NCBI RefSeq assembly: GCF_964275005.1
Contig: NC_092685.1
Span: 10,689,654 to 10,753,653, forward strand
DNA from: Diadema setosum
Lineage: Eukaryota > Echinodermata > Echinoidea > Diadematoida > Diadematidae
Length of the DNA stretch: 64,000 nt
Direction of reading: 5' to 3'
Positions 50,101 through 62,100 of this stretch are shown here, in pieces. The notes under the pieces were generated by a model. It had not been told where the DNA came from. It worked only from the letters and a program-made list of their open reading frames with translations, and did not search any database. A program made the position numbers and the translations under genes. Position 1 is the first letter of the stretch, and each line of letters begins with the position of its first letter.

Positions 50101-53100
50101 ATCAGGGTTGGAGTCAGGGGAATGGTCTGGGGTAATTGCCCAGGGGGTAATTGCCCCAGACCCTAAACCAATGCATTTTTCTCCACTGTCACTGGACTGC
50201 TGCGTACTGCTTCGATGCACACTTATAATACTGGTATATCACTGGTGGAGAAAAGGAAACTGAAACAGGAGTGGACCAGAACATCTACATAAGGAGAGGA
50301 AGAGATTACAAAACAGCAAGGAAAGCGATCCTTGAAGAGCAACAGACAACACACCATTCAACAGCTCTGTTCTGCAGCAGCTCTCTGTGACTGATGCCAG
50401 CAGCCAGCTGGTCTGAAGACACCACCCTAACCGGCTCCGTGGGAGGGGGCTGCCGAGGGGGAAACACGGGTCCGTGGTAGGAAGGCTGCCTTTCCGTCAC
50501 TCCCTGCAAAGCTATGCCGGTGCTCCCGGTCCAATGAGCATCATCAGGGTCTTCCTCTTCTTCTTCTTCTTCTTCATTGTCATCATGATGCTGGGAAACA
50601 AAGAGGTAAGGTATTTGTTTAGGCTAATTTCATTTTGTATGGCAGCTTTCAGTATACTGTAAACATGTCAATATCTTTGCGCGATAAATTTTTCGCACTG
50701 AGCAGCTCAAAAACATATTCGCCAGTTCTTGAATTTGTGCTGCATGATTGACGCACACGATTCAACAAGTTCAAATTTTGCAAGGACAAGCCGAAGATAT
50801 TTTCACGGATGTTAGAATTCGCGCTAGCCAAAATTAGCACAACATACTTGAAAATTAATGTACTGCAAAAATTTCAATGTTTACAGTACACTGTGGCTGC
50901 CCACCACCTCCCCACTTTTCCCCACCTTCCCCACAAACCCTGTGGAAAATTTATACCAAGGATAATTTTGATCATTAAACCATATGGCCATATCTATTCT
51001 TCTTCTACAAATGGATGTTCAATCCAAACACATATAATAAATACAGTATTTATTGTAATTGTTGAGCTGGGATCTTATTAACCACTGTAGAACCAGTTAC
51101 ATGTTACTTGCTCCAACCTGCAAGTTACAATGGCTGTCAAATATATTTCTGTTCCGTCTCTGTGAAAGCCTGAAATCACTGAACATTGACCACTTATCTT
51201 TGATATCTTTGATTTAGAAATTCTCCTAAGACTCACGCTTTCCAACGATATTTCAATCTCGCCAAATCTACTTCCAAGGCGATGTTGTTTCATGTCCTAT
51301 GTGCCCCTCATATCTCACTGTAGGACTTTTTTTTGTGTGTCTTTCATTGTTACCCTACTCCCAAGATTTTGAAATATTCGACTGTTATGAAAGGGCTTTT
51401 TCTGTAAAAGGAATCACCACTGTGCCATGAACCATAGTGAGGCGAATATTGCAAATATTGCAAATATGATCCATGCAAGTAGTAACTGCTGTATGCCACA
51501 CATTCAGCACGTTCAGCATGTAATTTCCTGTGGTGTAGTACAGTGACTGGAATGGAATTTTTGTATTACGCACATCACCTGAGACGCGCTGCCTTGACGC
51601 TTGATAAACAGCAGCAGCGGCTTCAGGGACAGCGCGTCTCAGGTGATGTGTGTCTTTTGCCTGAGATGCGCTGTCTTTGAAGATGTTGTTGTTGTTTATC
51701 AAGCGTTTTGATTGTGAGATCATGTTGTTGCCAAATTGTTACCTCCACGAAATAATCCTTAAAAATAAATTACTCTAAAATCTCGTTCTTCAAAATAATC
51801 CCCTTAATCGAAAAAAAGCTACGACTATAATTTTTAAATCTTTTGAAGATAATAAAGATACCACTACCTTTGGAAATGAATGATGTTCCTAGGTGTACCG
51901 AGTTTGTACTTAGCTCTCTTTTGTATCGTCATGTAGGGTAGCCATAATGTGTCCATTTTTATCGCGCGCCTTCGTATCTTGTTATCTACTATCTGCAGTA
52001 CTCGCGCGCTATCGGTAAAGGTACGGTAACAACGGTACGGTACGGTAAAAGTTGTGCCAACGGTAAGCCCTCTCTTTACTGGAGTATTTTCCCGGTAGTC
52101 ACGTCAGCTTTGCAACGGTTTTCAAACGGTAATGCTTGAATGAAAGCAGATCGGTAAGGCAATATTTTACCAGTAAGGAACGGTTTTCCCGGTAGAGCAT
52201 TAAGTTACTTCATAGCGGTAGTGTAGCATACTGTACACATGAATGTACGCCATATATACATGCATAAAATTTGTTATACAGTCAAACCTGTCTATAGCGG
52301 CCACCCAAGGGATACGGGAAAAGTGGCCGTTATAGACAGGTGGCCGCTATAGACAGGTAACATGTATCATCGTTGTATACATCTATATATACTTACATGT
52401 ACATGTACATGTATGTGTGTACGTATGCACATGTCTGTATCATGCATAGAACAATGCCGGTGTTTATGAAATTGTTGCACAGTACATGTAGCACGTGCAC
52501 AGTCATGAACAAAGCTTAACACTAGTGCCTTATTGTGACTGAACAAGTGATGAATGCAACGGTGGCGATCACTGAACGTTGCCCAGGAATGACTGGCACG
52601 GCTAACAAGCAGAAAAACATGCTGAATTATCGGCTCGGCTACGGCTCCATCGGGTTTTTGGCCGCTATAGACAGGTTAAAATCTACCGCAGGAAACAAAA
52701 TTTGTGGCCGCTGGCCGCGTTAGACAGGTGGCCGCTATACACAGGGTCTTTAACATTGCTTTTCTCTCGGGGGGATTTTTCAGTGGCTGCTATAGACAGG
52801 TGGCCGCTATAGAGAGGTGGCCGCTAAGGCAGGTTTGACTGTATATGAATGACTGCAGATCTGACACCGTAACAGAACGCCTGATCACATTTATATAATC
52901 ATATATAATAATATATATTCACATATATATTCATATATTCATGTAATCATATATTCATATATTTATATATTCATAGTATGGACCTGTTGATCATTTGTGA
53001 TTATTTGTAATTATTTGTAATTATACAGTTACAGACAAGCTTGATTTCACATAGACCATGTACAAAGTACAGCCGGGCCAAAGGCGGGGCCTAAGGCCGG

Positions 53101-56100
53101 ACCCAAGGCCACGGGCCTTAGCCCAGAACCAGGGGCCCAGGGAACCAGGGGCCCAGGGGCTCACGGGACCCAAAGGCCGGGCCGAGGCCAGGAGCCTAAG
53201 TGCTGGCCCAAGGCAGGGGGCCCAACCAGGGGCCACCAGACTGAGACCACTAAGAGTACCAGTCATGACCTGCTGTGATAATGATGTGACAGGCCTGTAT
53301 ACACATATTATGTAAATACACTGTACAGGGCTGTGCATATTATGTAAATACACTGTACAGTAACTATACACAGCCCAGTCGCTGTATAAATCGCGACAGG
53401 GCTGTACCTGAGCAGCACACAACGCAGAGCAAACACAAAGCAAATTCTACGATTGCATTTAGTTTTGATACTTGACATCATTTTTTGTCACCTCAAACGC
53501 ATCAAAGACAATCTTTATTAATGAGACTTCATACCGTACCTGTTTTCCTGGGGTTATTTGTGGGAATTCTGCGATCTGGGTACTATTCGCAAATCTAACA
53601 ACATGTGAAAATATCAACTCCTGATCATGTAACGTGCATGTGTACATTTCTGTGTTCACTGCTGTATTCCATGAACATGAATTCAACAACTACTGTTACA
53701 TCCTGTAATATGAGCTGCTAGGACAAAACTCACATACGCTCTGATTCTGTATAGCAATCATTTTCAAAGCAATGTTTTGATACATTGCTTTGAAAGTGAT
53801 TATTTCATTTTTTATATACATTTTGTCTCTAAATAATTGTATTTTTTAAGGAAAAAAGCTTTAAAAATGGAATTTATGTAAATTTATGCAAATTAAGCAA
53901 AAGGCATTAATTGTTTTTATTTCTAAATGTGTCCAATAATCTCATTACCCTTGAAAATATCAGGTTCAGCACTTAAATCACTTCAAATGGGTGCGCTAGC
54001 AGTTCCAAGACCTTTCTTTGGAGTATAATGCCTCTGTAAAACATGGAGCTATTGACCCCCTATTCATCGGATGTGCTGAAAATGTATTTTAGGACATTTC
54101 TGGAAGATTTTGCTGTAATTCTTTCCTTATTATCATTTCCTTGTGATTATTTCATTTTTTATATACATGTTGTCTCTAAATGATTGTATTTTTTAAGGAA
54201 AAAAGCTAAAAAAATGGAATTTATGTAAATTTATGCAAATTAAGCAAAAGGCATTAATTGTTTTTATTTCTAAATGTGTCCAATAATCTCATTACCCTTG
54301 AAAATATCAGGTTCAGCACTTAAATCACTTCAAATGGAGAGTTTTATCCAATTTTTTGACAAAAGTCTAGAAGTTGGCGGCCATCTTGGATTTTGGCGGC
54401 CATTTTGAGTATTTCTTACTTGTGTGCTTGACACTCGAACCAAAATTGATCTATAGACAATTACCTTTACAATGGTACCAAAAATTAAACTTTTACATCA
54501 ACTTGAACTGAAAATCAAAAATAACACATGCAAGGCCCCCCACTAGTACCCTTTGACATGTACATTTGACCAGATACTTTGAAATGATATCCTATTGTAG
54601 ATGACAGATTATCATTTGATTAAAATTTGTCAATCACAGGCCTCGAAATAGGATTTTGGAGGGGCAAGGCCATTTAGAAAAGGGCACTTTTTCCAAGAGG
54701 CCAGGGCACTTAGTCATTCAGAGGGGCACCAAGGCCACATTGGAAAGGGCATGTTTGGTGTTCATGAAAAAAGAAAGAAGAACTAGAAATGTCGCTTTGG
54801 CGACTGGTATGCCTCCGCCATAATGCATGATTTTCCCAATAGGTCTAGATAGTACATGTGGACACTGTGTGATTACATTTTCACAAAATTGGCAAAATAT
54901 TGGAATGACAAGTTTGTCACAAATGTGTTGAATGTTCACCTTCCTTGACGTAGGTTTAATTGGATGAATAGGAGAGCATGTATCTAGGGATTTAAGGACT
55001 TTAACTTGACTTTGACCCATTCATATATTTAGGCATTGAGTAATTTTCAAGGTACAGGTGTGGAGAAAAAGTGCAATTTCTGAATTGAATAGTAAATTGT
55101 TACCATTTTCATCTGGTCCTTGACCCTAAAATTCATAAGATAATTACTTTCAGGTAGAACATGCATAATATGTACTAAGTTTCAAGGTAACTTGAGCCAC
55201 TTCCGAGATATGGAGGAAAAAGTTAGTTCAGCACTTTCACTTGATCTTTGACCTTTTGACCTTTGAGGCAAAAAGAGAAAAAAAAAAACTTTCCAGAGAA
55301 TTTCTATTAGGTTACACACGCATACACCAAGTGTAAAAAAAATAACCCTGCTGACATTGCATAAATATGAGGGTAATAGTAAAATTTTGAAGTCTTGCAC
55401 TTGACCTTTGACCCCTGACCTTTGACCCCATGAACCCTACATTCTCTAGATAATCACTTCCAGTCAGTACATGTATATACTATGTTCCATGAAGATACCT
55501 TGAACAATTTTCCAAGGTATGGAGAAAAAAAAGAAGTTTTAATATTTTTACTTGACCTTTTGACCTTTGACCTTTGACCTCATGACCCAAACTTTCACCA
55601 GAGAATCTTAATTGGGTAATACATGTATACACTAAGTTTCAAGAAAATCTCTTCAGGCATTCAATAGATATGGTGGAAATAGTGAAATTTTATGTATTTG
55701 ACCCTGACCTTTTGACCTTTGACCTTTGACCTCATGACCCAAACTTTCACCAGAGAATCTTAATTGGGTAATACATGTATACACTAAGTTTCAAGAAAAT
55801 ATCTTCAGGCATTCAATAGATATGGTGGAAATAGTGAAATTTTATGTATTTGACCTTGACCTTTTGACCTTTGACCTTGAGCATGTGCACCCAAAAGTTG
55901 ATAGGCACAACTCCACCCCCTAATACACATACATGCCAAGTTTCATTAGGATACCTCAACAGGTTTCGATAGTTACCTTGTCCACAAAATTCATTACGGA
56001 CGGACGGAAGGACGGACGGACGGACGGACGGACGGACGGACGGACGGACAACCCGAAAACATAATGCCTCCGGCACCACTTCGTGGCGGAGGCATAAAAA

Positions 56101-59100
56101 CAAACCGAGAAAAACAAACAAACACACACACACACACACACACACACAAAGTGCAACACACAACAAAAACCTCTTCCCTACAGCTGTAACACATTCCCGA
56201 TCTCCGCGTTTCTATCAGGTGAAACGACATTTTTTAAAACAGGAATAAAACAACAGTAGGTATTGATTGAAACTCGACACCCTTTCAGTAGTCCATGGGC
56301 CAGGCCAGATATTGGTACCATCTGAGGTGGCAATACCTTTTTGGTGTCATTTTGTTTGTCGGGCATAGATATGCTTATCAAGCTATGATAGCATTTCCAA
56401 ATGAGTAGCTTAGTCATAGTAAATGAATTTTAAACCAATTTGGTTTCGTTGTTATATCCCTGTACTTCTGAATCGAGACCAACCGCTATACAAAGAAGAG
56501 CACTGTCTTCTGTATGTTCACAGGTGTTCTGTTGTAAACGCGGTGCGCTTAGTCTTTATTCAAGGCAGCAAAGGGAATATCCAAGGGTTATGATGTCCAC
56601 AGCGCTTAGTCTAATATTCAAGACGGCGAAGGGAATATCCAAAGCTTATGATACAGTGTATATCCCTTTATCTAAAAACAACAACAACAAAAAAAGCAAT
56701 TTCTCGTGAATTTTAGCGTCTTTTTCAATTATTTATCATTTTCCGGTGAAAACGCTGGGTTGAAAACGCTACTACCATGCCAATGTCGCTTTATTTCCAT
56801 CCAACAATGAAAGATTATGCAAAAACAATTTACCGGTACACTACAATACATTATAATTAATAATGTTGTAAATGAACAGAGTGATTTTTGTTTAAAACTG
56901 ATGTATTTGTTGAGAGGGTGGTTTAAAAACAGTATAGATAATCCCTTTTATTAGGAACTTTAGATATGATAACGGTACATTGTTCTAGATTAAGACTAAG
57001 CGCACCGCGTGACAGCTGTGGACATCATAACCCTTTGGATATTCCCTTCGCTGCCTTGAATGAAGACTAAGCGCACCGCGTTTACAACAGAACACCTGTG
57101 GAAATACAGAAGGCAGTGCTCGTATTTGTATAGCGGTTAGTTTCGATTCAGAAGTATAGGGATATAAAAACAAGACCAAATTGGTTAAAAATTCAGTTAT
57201 TATGACTAAGCTACTCATTTGGAAATGCTATCATAGCTTGATAAGCGTATCTATGTCCGACAAACAAAATGACACCAAAAAGGTTTTGCCACCTCGGGTG
57301 GTACCAACAACCCATTTTTCGGCTCTTGGCCCATGGACTACAGGCCAGCCAGGCCAGGCTGCCATGAAACTTCAAAGCACATTCCGACAGCTGGCTGGCA
57401 AAACCACAAGGCAAAGGAATTTGCGCACGCGTGTAGATTGCTATGATGACTGTAACAGACAGTTCATGACCTCCAAGAATGCGCCAGTACGCGCGGTTTC
57501 TTCTGTTGATTGGTCTCTCTCTCTCTGAGCTCTCTCCACCCCTCCCCATTCCCCAGTCTGGCACACCTTGGCATCGTGGGATTTTTCTTTTTCTTGGTGA
57601 ACTTGGAGTTCACTCTTTACGTAATTACTACTGTACTCTGTCTGAATATGCGCTGCCTAGCTAGTACATACTCACGGCCGCTGCGCTGCGGAGGCAGTCG
57701 GGATGGTAAAAGCCGGTCGGGCGTACATGTACATACGTACACGTCGTCTCGTATCTCGAAAAGATACTTTGAAATTGAATCAGATATATCGGGACGCGAG
57801 TGAACTGAAGGTATGATATTTGAGATCAGGAAAGTTGTTCAAGCTTATTAAAGAGACTTTGAGAAAGGGCATATCATACATCATAAATAATAACTTTCAT
57901 TCTAAAAGGGCACCACGGCCCCAAGAAAAAGGGCACATTTTTTTTGGCCGTAACTTTGATAAAAAAACAAAAGGCATTGCGGCCAACGAGAGGGGCACCG
58001 ACGGCCATGGCCGTCGGTGGCCGTCGGTTAATTCGAGGCCTGCAATCAGTTGCAATCCAGATTATTATTATTATCATAAATATGATACATATCAGACCAA
58101 CCTGAACTTGGGGAGTTACACTCTGATTGGCATCCTCCTGTGATGAGGCTGGGGTGGGTGGGGCAGTTTCAATGTCCACGTTTGGAAGGTGCTGCAAAAA
58201 CAATGCCAACAACTCTGTTGTAATCTTTACATGCACATCACATATCAAGAAACACTTTGCAAGACTCTGTCACAAAGACACTTTTTTATCTATTAATCTT
58301 CTTTACTGGAAAAACTTAAACAGAAAATGTGCAGCAAAGCTTTTCTTTGATAGTTATATGCAAATGCATACAGTGATCCCCCCTCCCAAAAAAAAAAAAT
58401 GCTATCATGTTGAGCCTGTACGGGATCATTTGCATTCCAGCTAAAGAATCTTGGCATGGAAAAACAACAATTCAACATTTTATCAGTGTAATCAATCTTT
58501 ATTCATTATACATTGTAGCTGCCAAACAAATTCAAGGCATACAAATATCACAAGGGAACAGACATACAAAGCCTACTCAAATATCAAACCATACTCACAT
58601 AGTCCCGCTTCAGAATTGTAACAACCTCAATACCTTCAAATCTGAACTGAAGACCTATCTTTTCCAGCATCTTAGTGAATGATGTGTGACACACTGTGGA
58701 AACCAGGTGCCTTTGAATAATTCTACAGATATATGGCGCTATATAAATGCTGACTCATCATCATCATCATCATCAAAAAGGCACACATGCAAAAAAAAAA
58801 GAAAAGTAAAGAATGGAAAAACAAGTAATCTGCAGTGGCTAAAATTAATCATGAATAGTTTTCCATCAAACGAACCTGGATTGCAAGTTTTGGCTTTTCA
58901 TCTGGCACCTTGATCTCTACAACAGCCACATTGGCTCTCTCCTCCACAGTATTTGATTTGGCTGGCTGCTGACTCGTTGGGTGTGCCTCCATCTCCTCTC
59001 CCTCTCTTCCTCCGCTCCTGATGGTTACAGGGCGGGGCAATCCAATCCCTGTTCTCGGCTTGCCCAGGGGAACTGCCATGGGAACGAGCTGCCCATGTGC

Positions 59101-62100
59101 AGGGGCTGGCTGGGGGCCAATGCTGGTCAGACCAGCCACTTCCTGGATGGAGTAAGGGTGGAAGAAGTACTGGTTCTGAGGGCCCGGTTGGAAACTTTGG
59201 CCATGATGATGTTGCCGTTGGGATTTTGTTTGTGTTTGGGCTGCCTTCTGTTCCTTGACTGCAGAAATATGCACAAGAAAAATACCTTCTTTGTCATCAG
59301 GTTTTTATTTTAGAATATTTCTATGTTTGCTTTGAAGACAAAAAGACCAAGATGATAACATTCAATGAGTTCAGTTTGAACAATGGACCCCTTTTTTGTT
59401 GAAGGCTATAAAAAGAAGCGGAAGACAAAAGCGAGACAGGACAACTCCCCCATCCCTCAAAAACAAAAAACAAAAAGAAAAATAAAGAACATAAACACAT
59501 AGAAGAATCAAGAGAAGAATGTATTCAAACAAAAAGAAGTTCATAAGCAGATGTGTCCACAAGGTAAAGAAATGTGATCATTTTGAGAATCCTATCTGAT
59601 GCCAAGTAACTAGATTGTAGCTTTCTGGTCCATTTTTTACCGCTGTCACATATTGTGCCGATATATTCAGACCAACATGTTTGTTTTTGTCATATCTATT
59701 AACTTCACATCTTGACAAAATTGTCCTTGCATGGATTTCCTTAACCCGTTGAAGACTAGTCTTGAGTATACTCCGGCAAGTGTCTATGGATAATGCATGG
59801 TATAGCAAAACCAGTTGTCCTTTAACAGGTTAAAAATAAAGTGGATGATACACATTCTGTCAGTTTTACATAATCACTTTTCATGCATCTTCACTTCCTA
59901 CCTGGGATGGGGCTTGCAAGGTGAGCCACAGGTCTCTTCCCTTTGGTTGGTGTTTGGTTGGCAAAGTGGAGATAGGGCGCATCCTTGAGGGTGGACCTCA
60001 GAGGCTGCAGAGGAGTCAGTCTAGGATCGTGGCCTAGAGGGCCTCCGTAGGGTCTCAGATGGTCCTGATAGCTAGTCTGCACCAGGGAAAGGAGGATTGA
60101 TCAACAATCAGTTATCACCATCTTCATCTTGAGACGTACAAGAAATCAAACACTCCTCCTATCCCAATCGAATGAATCGAAACTTGGGGAATCTTCCAAG
60201 TCTGTTTGTGTTGGCTTTGAATCTAAAAATATCCTTTCTGACTCTTATTCTGCTTTCGGCAGGGACAGCACCTCTGCTGGCGCCCTTTCTCTGCCGATAA
60301 GCACAAAACAAATTCAATTCAAGTAACCCTCAAAATCCCCATTGTGCATGGTGGTCCTGCACATTATCATGGTTGCCTAATCTAGGGCCAAGTGCGGGAG
60401 GAAATTTAACCTATCACCATTACAATAGTTTGGCAAATTATTGCTGAGTGCTTGGATTCATAGATGGTTGGAGTGATATTGCTTTTCAAACAAGTTTCAA
60501 AGTTGGTTGGTATTGGTGTTTGATATCTATACATACAGGTCAAGTAAGAGATACACTCCATTCCCCAATGCACGTAACAGAAAGTAAGGTCCACAGAGAA
60601 GAGCAAATCTGCAAAAAGCAGGGTGGTGGGCAATCACTAATAATAGAGGCTTAAATGCCCAGTGGTTACCTTGGTATTCACTTTGACTTCAGTTACAGGA
60701 TAAATTGATAATAAAAGGAAACTGCGATATGATTTTATGAACTCCCATGGGAACACAATGATTTTTTAAATTAAAATATCAAGTGTCGTTATCTGGGTCT
60801 TGGCACTTGAAGATGATCAGAGTTAGTTTCACATCATGGTTTTGCTCAAGCCTTTGGGAATTAATGTAACTGAAATGAGTTTCCTTCACATTCATCTAGT
60901 TGTTCTAAACACATGCAGCACTATCGATACGAACATTTGCTCTGTCTCCCTTTTTCTTTGGTAGATTCTCCTTGTCCTGCTCCAAGATATTAGCATCTTG
61001 ACCTTTGACCTCTGCACGGGGCTCTTGCTTCCTTGCTTGCCTAAGCCCTGTGTCGATTTTAGCCTGGACTCTCGCTTTGCCAACCTTCCCTGGGGCTGAC
61101 GCAGCTGGGATAGGCTTGCCCGGTTTTCTGGCTGGCTTCTGTCTGTCATCTGGAGGCTGGCTTGGCTGAGATGCCTTGCCTGGCTTGCCAGGTGAAAGGT
61201 GGGGTGGAGATGAGCGGTGTCCTACCAGTCTGCGTTGCTCCACCTTACCCTGCCGAATCTCTCTCTGCAAGTACAGACCAATGAAAATAAATAAATACAT
61301 ACACACTGTAAATAGATATAATCAACTGCGCATATGTTGAGTACTCAACTAAATCTATGAATATAACATCCCAGTTTATATTCTTAGCTTTATGTTATTC
61401 ATCTGTACACGCGAAAGTCAAACATCATCTTTGTTTACATTTTCCTCCAATATGTATAGGGATGCAGAAAAAAAAAATTGATTACAATAATACAGATTAG
61501 GCATGACAAGAATTTGCCTGACAGTTACACTCTTTCCCCACATCCCCTGAAAATCCCCTGATCACAATTGGCTATACCTGAGATTATGCGAAGAAAAAAA
61601 AAAAAAGGTTTTGATATTATTTCATAATGTGAAGTCATTACTATTAAACATATATCAGAGAATTGTTAACTTATTGATATAAACCAATGCGTAAGTACAG
61701 TACACCTAGAAAAAAAATGAGCAGTTTGAAAGAGCAGTGGGTCAGTTTCAATTACTCTTCAATAAGAAATACATGCATGCACTACAAGATATCTGATAGG
61801 CTCAATCATTTTATTACATCAAAGTGTGGAAATATTCTGCATTTGTGATATTACATTATTTAAATGATGGCCATTGTCACCATCACATTTTGACATCCTT
61901 ACATATATATATGCATGGTAGAGCCATGACATAAAGCCACAACCTTATTAGGTGTCAACGCCATATACATTTCAAGTAGACTCCTACCTTGATTTCCGAA
62001 TCAATGGCAGAAATATGGCGGTCAACAGCATGCTTTATCCAGGCTAGATCAGAAGCATTTCTGAAAGAGAAATAATAAAAAAAAGAAGATCAGGGATTGA

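Larger units (their letters stand above)
54637..58043. mobile_element. composite element with AGGCCTCGAAAT / ATTCGAGGCCT ends, containing nested insertions
   Basis: The left end CAGGCCTCGAAATAG (about 54638) and the right end AATTCGAGGCCTG (about 58031) are inverse partners. GGGCACCAAGGCCAC-like and AAAAGGGCAC motifs lie next to both. Between them sit the element at 54781-56097 and the foldback at 56287-57352, so the outer element was apparently split by later insertions. It lies in the TALPID3 intron 50591-58101. Confidence 0.6.
50591..58101 (-). other. large TALPID3 intron (7.5 kb)
   Basis: This is the longest intron in the window and consists mostly of the listed transposons and repeats. 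No extra exon is needed, because the phases of the flanking exons match (phase 0). Confidence 0.8.

Noticed and set aside
53021..53443. 140-codon minus-strand ORF and overlapping plus-strand ORF
   Set aside because: Both come from the GC-rich palindromic repeat 53072-53245. Composition-driven, no homology recognised.
55813..56230. Minus-strand ORFs with repeated VRPS and VCVC
   Set aside because: Translations of the (GGAC)n and (AC)n simple repeats.
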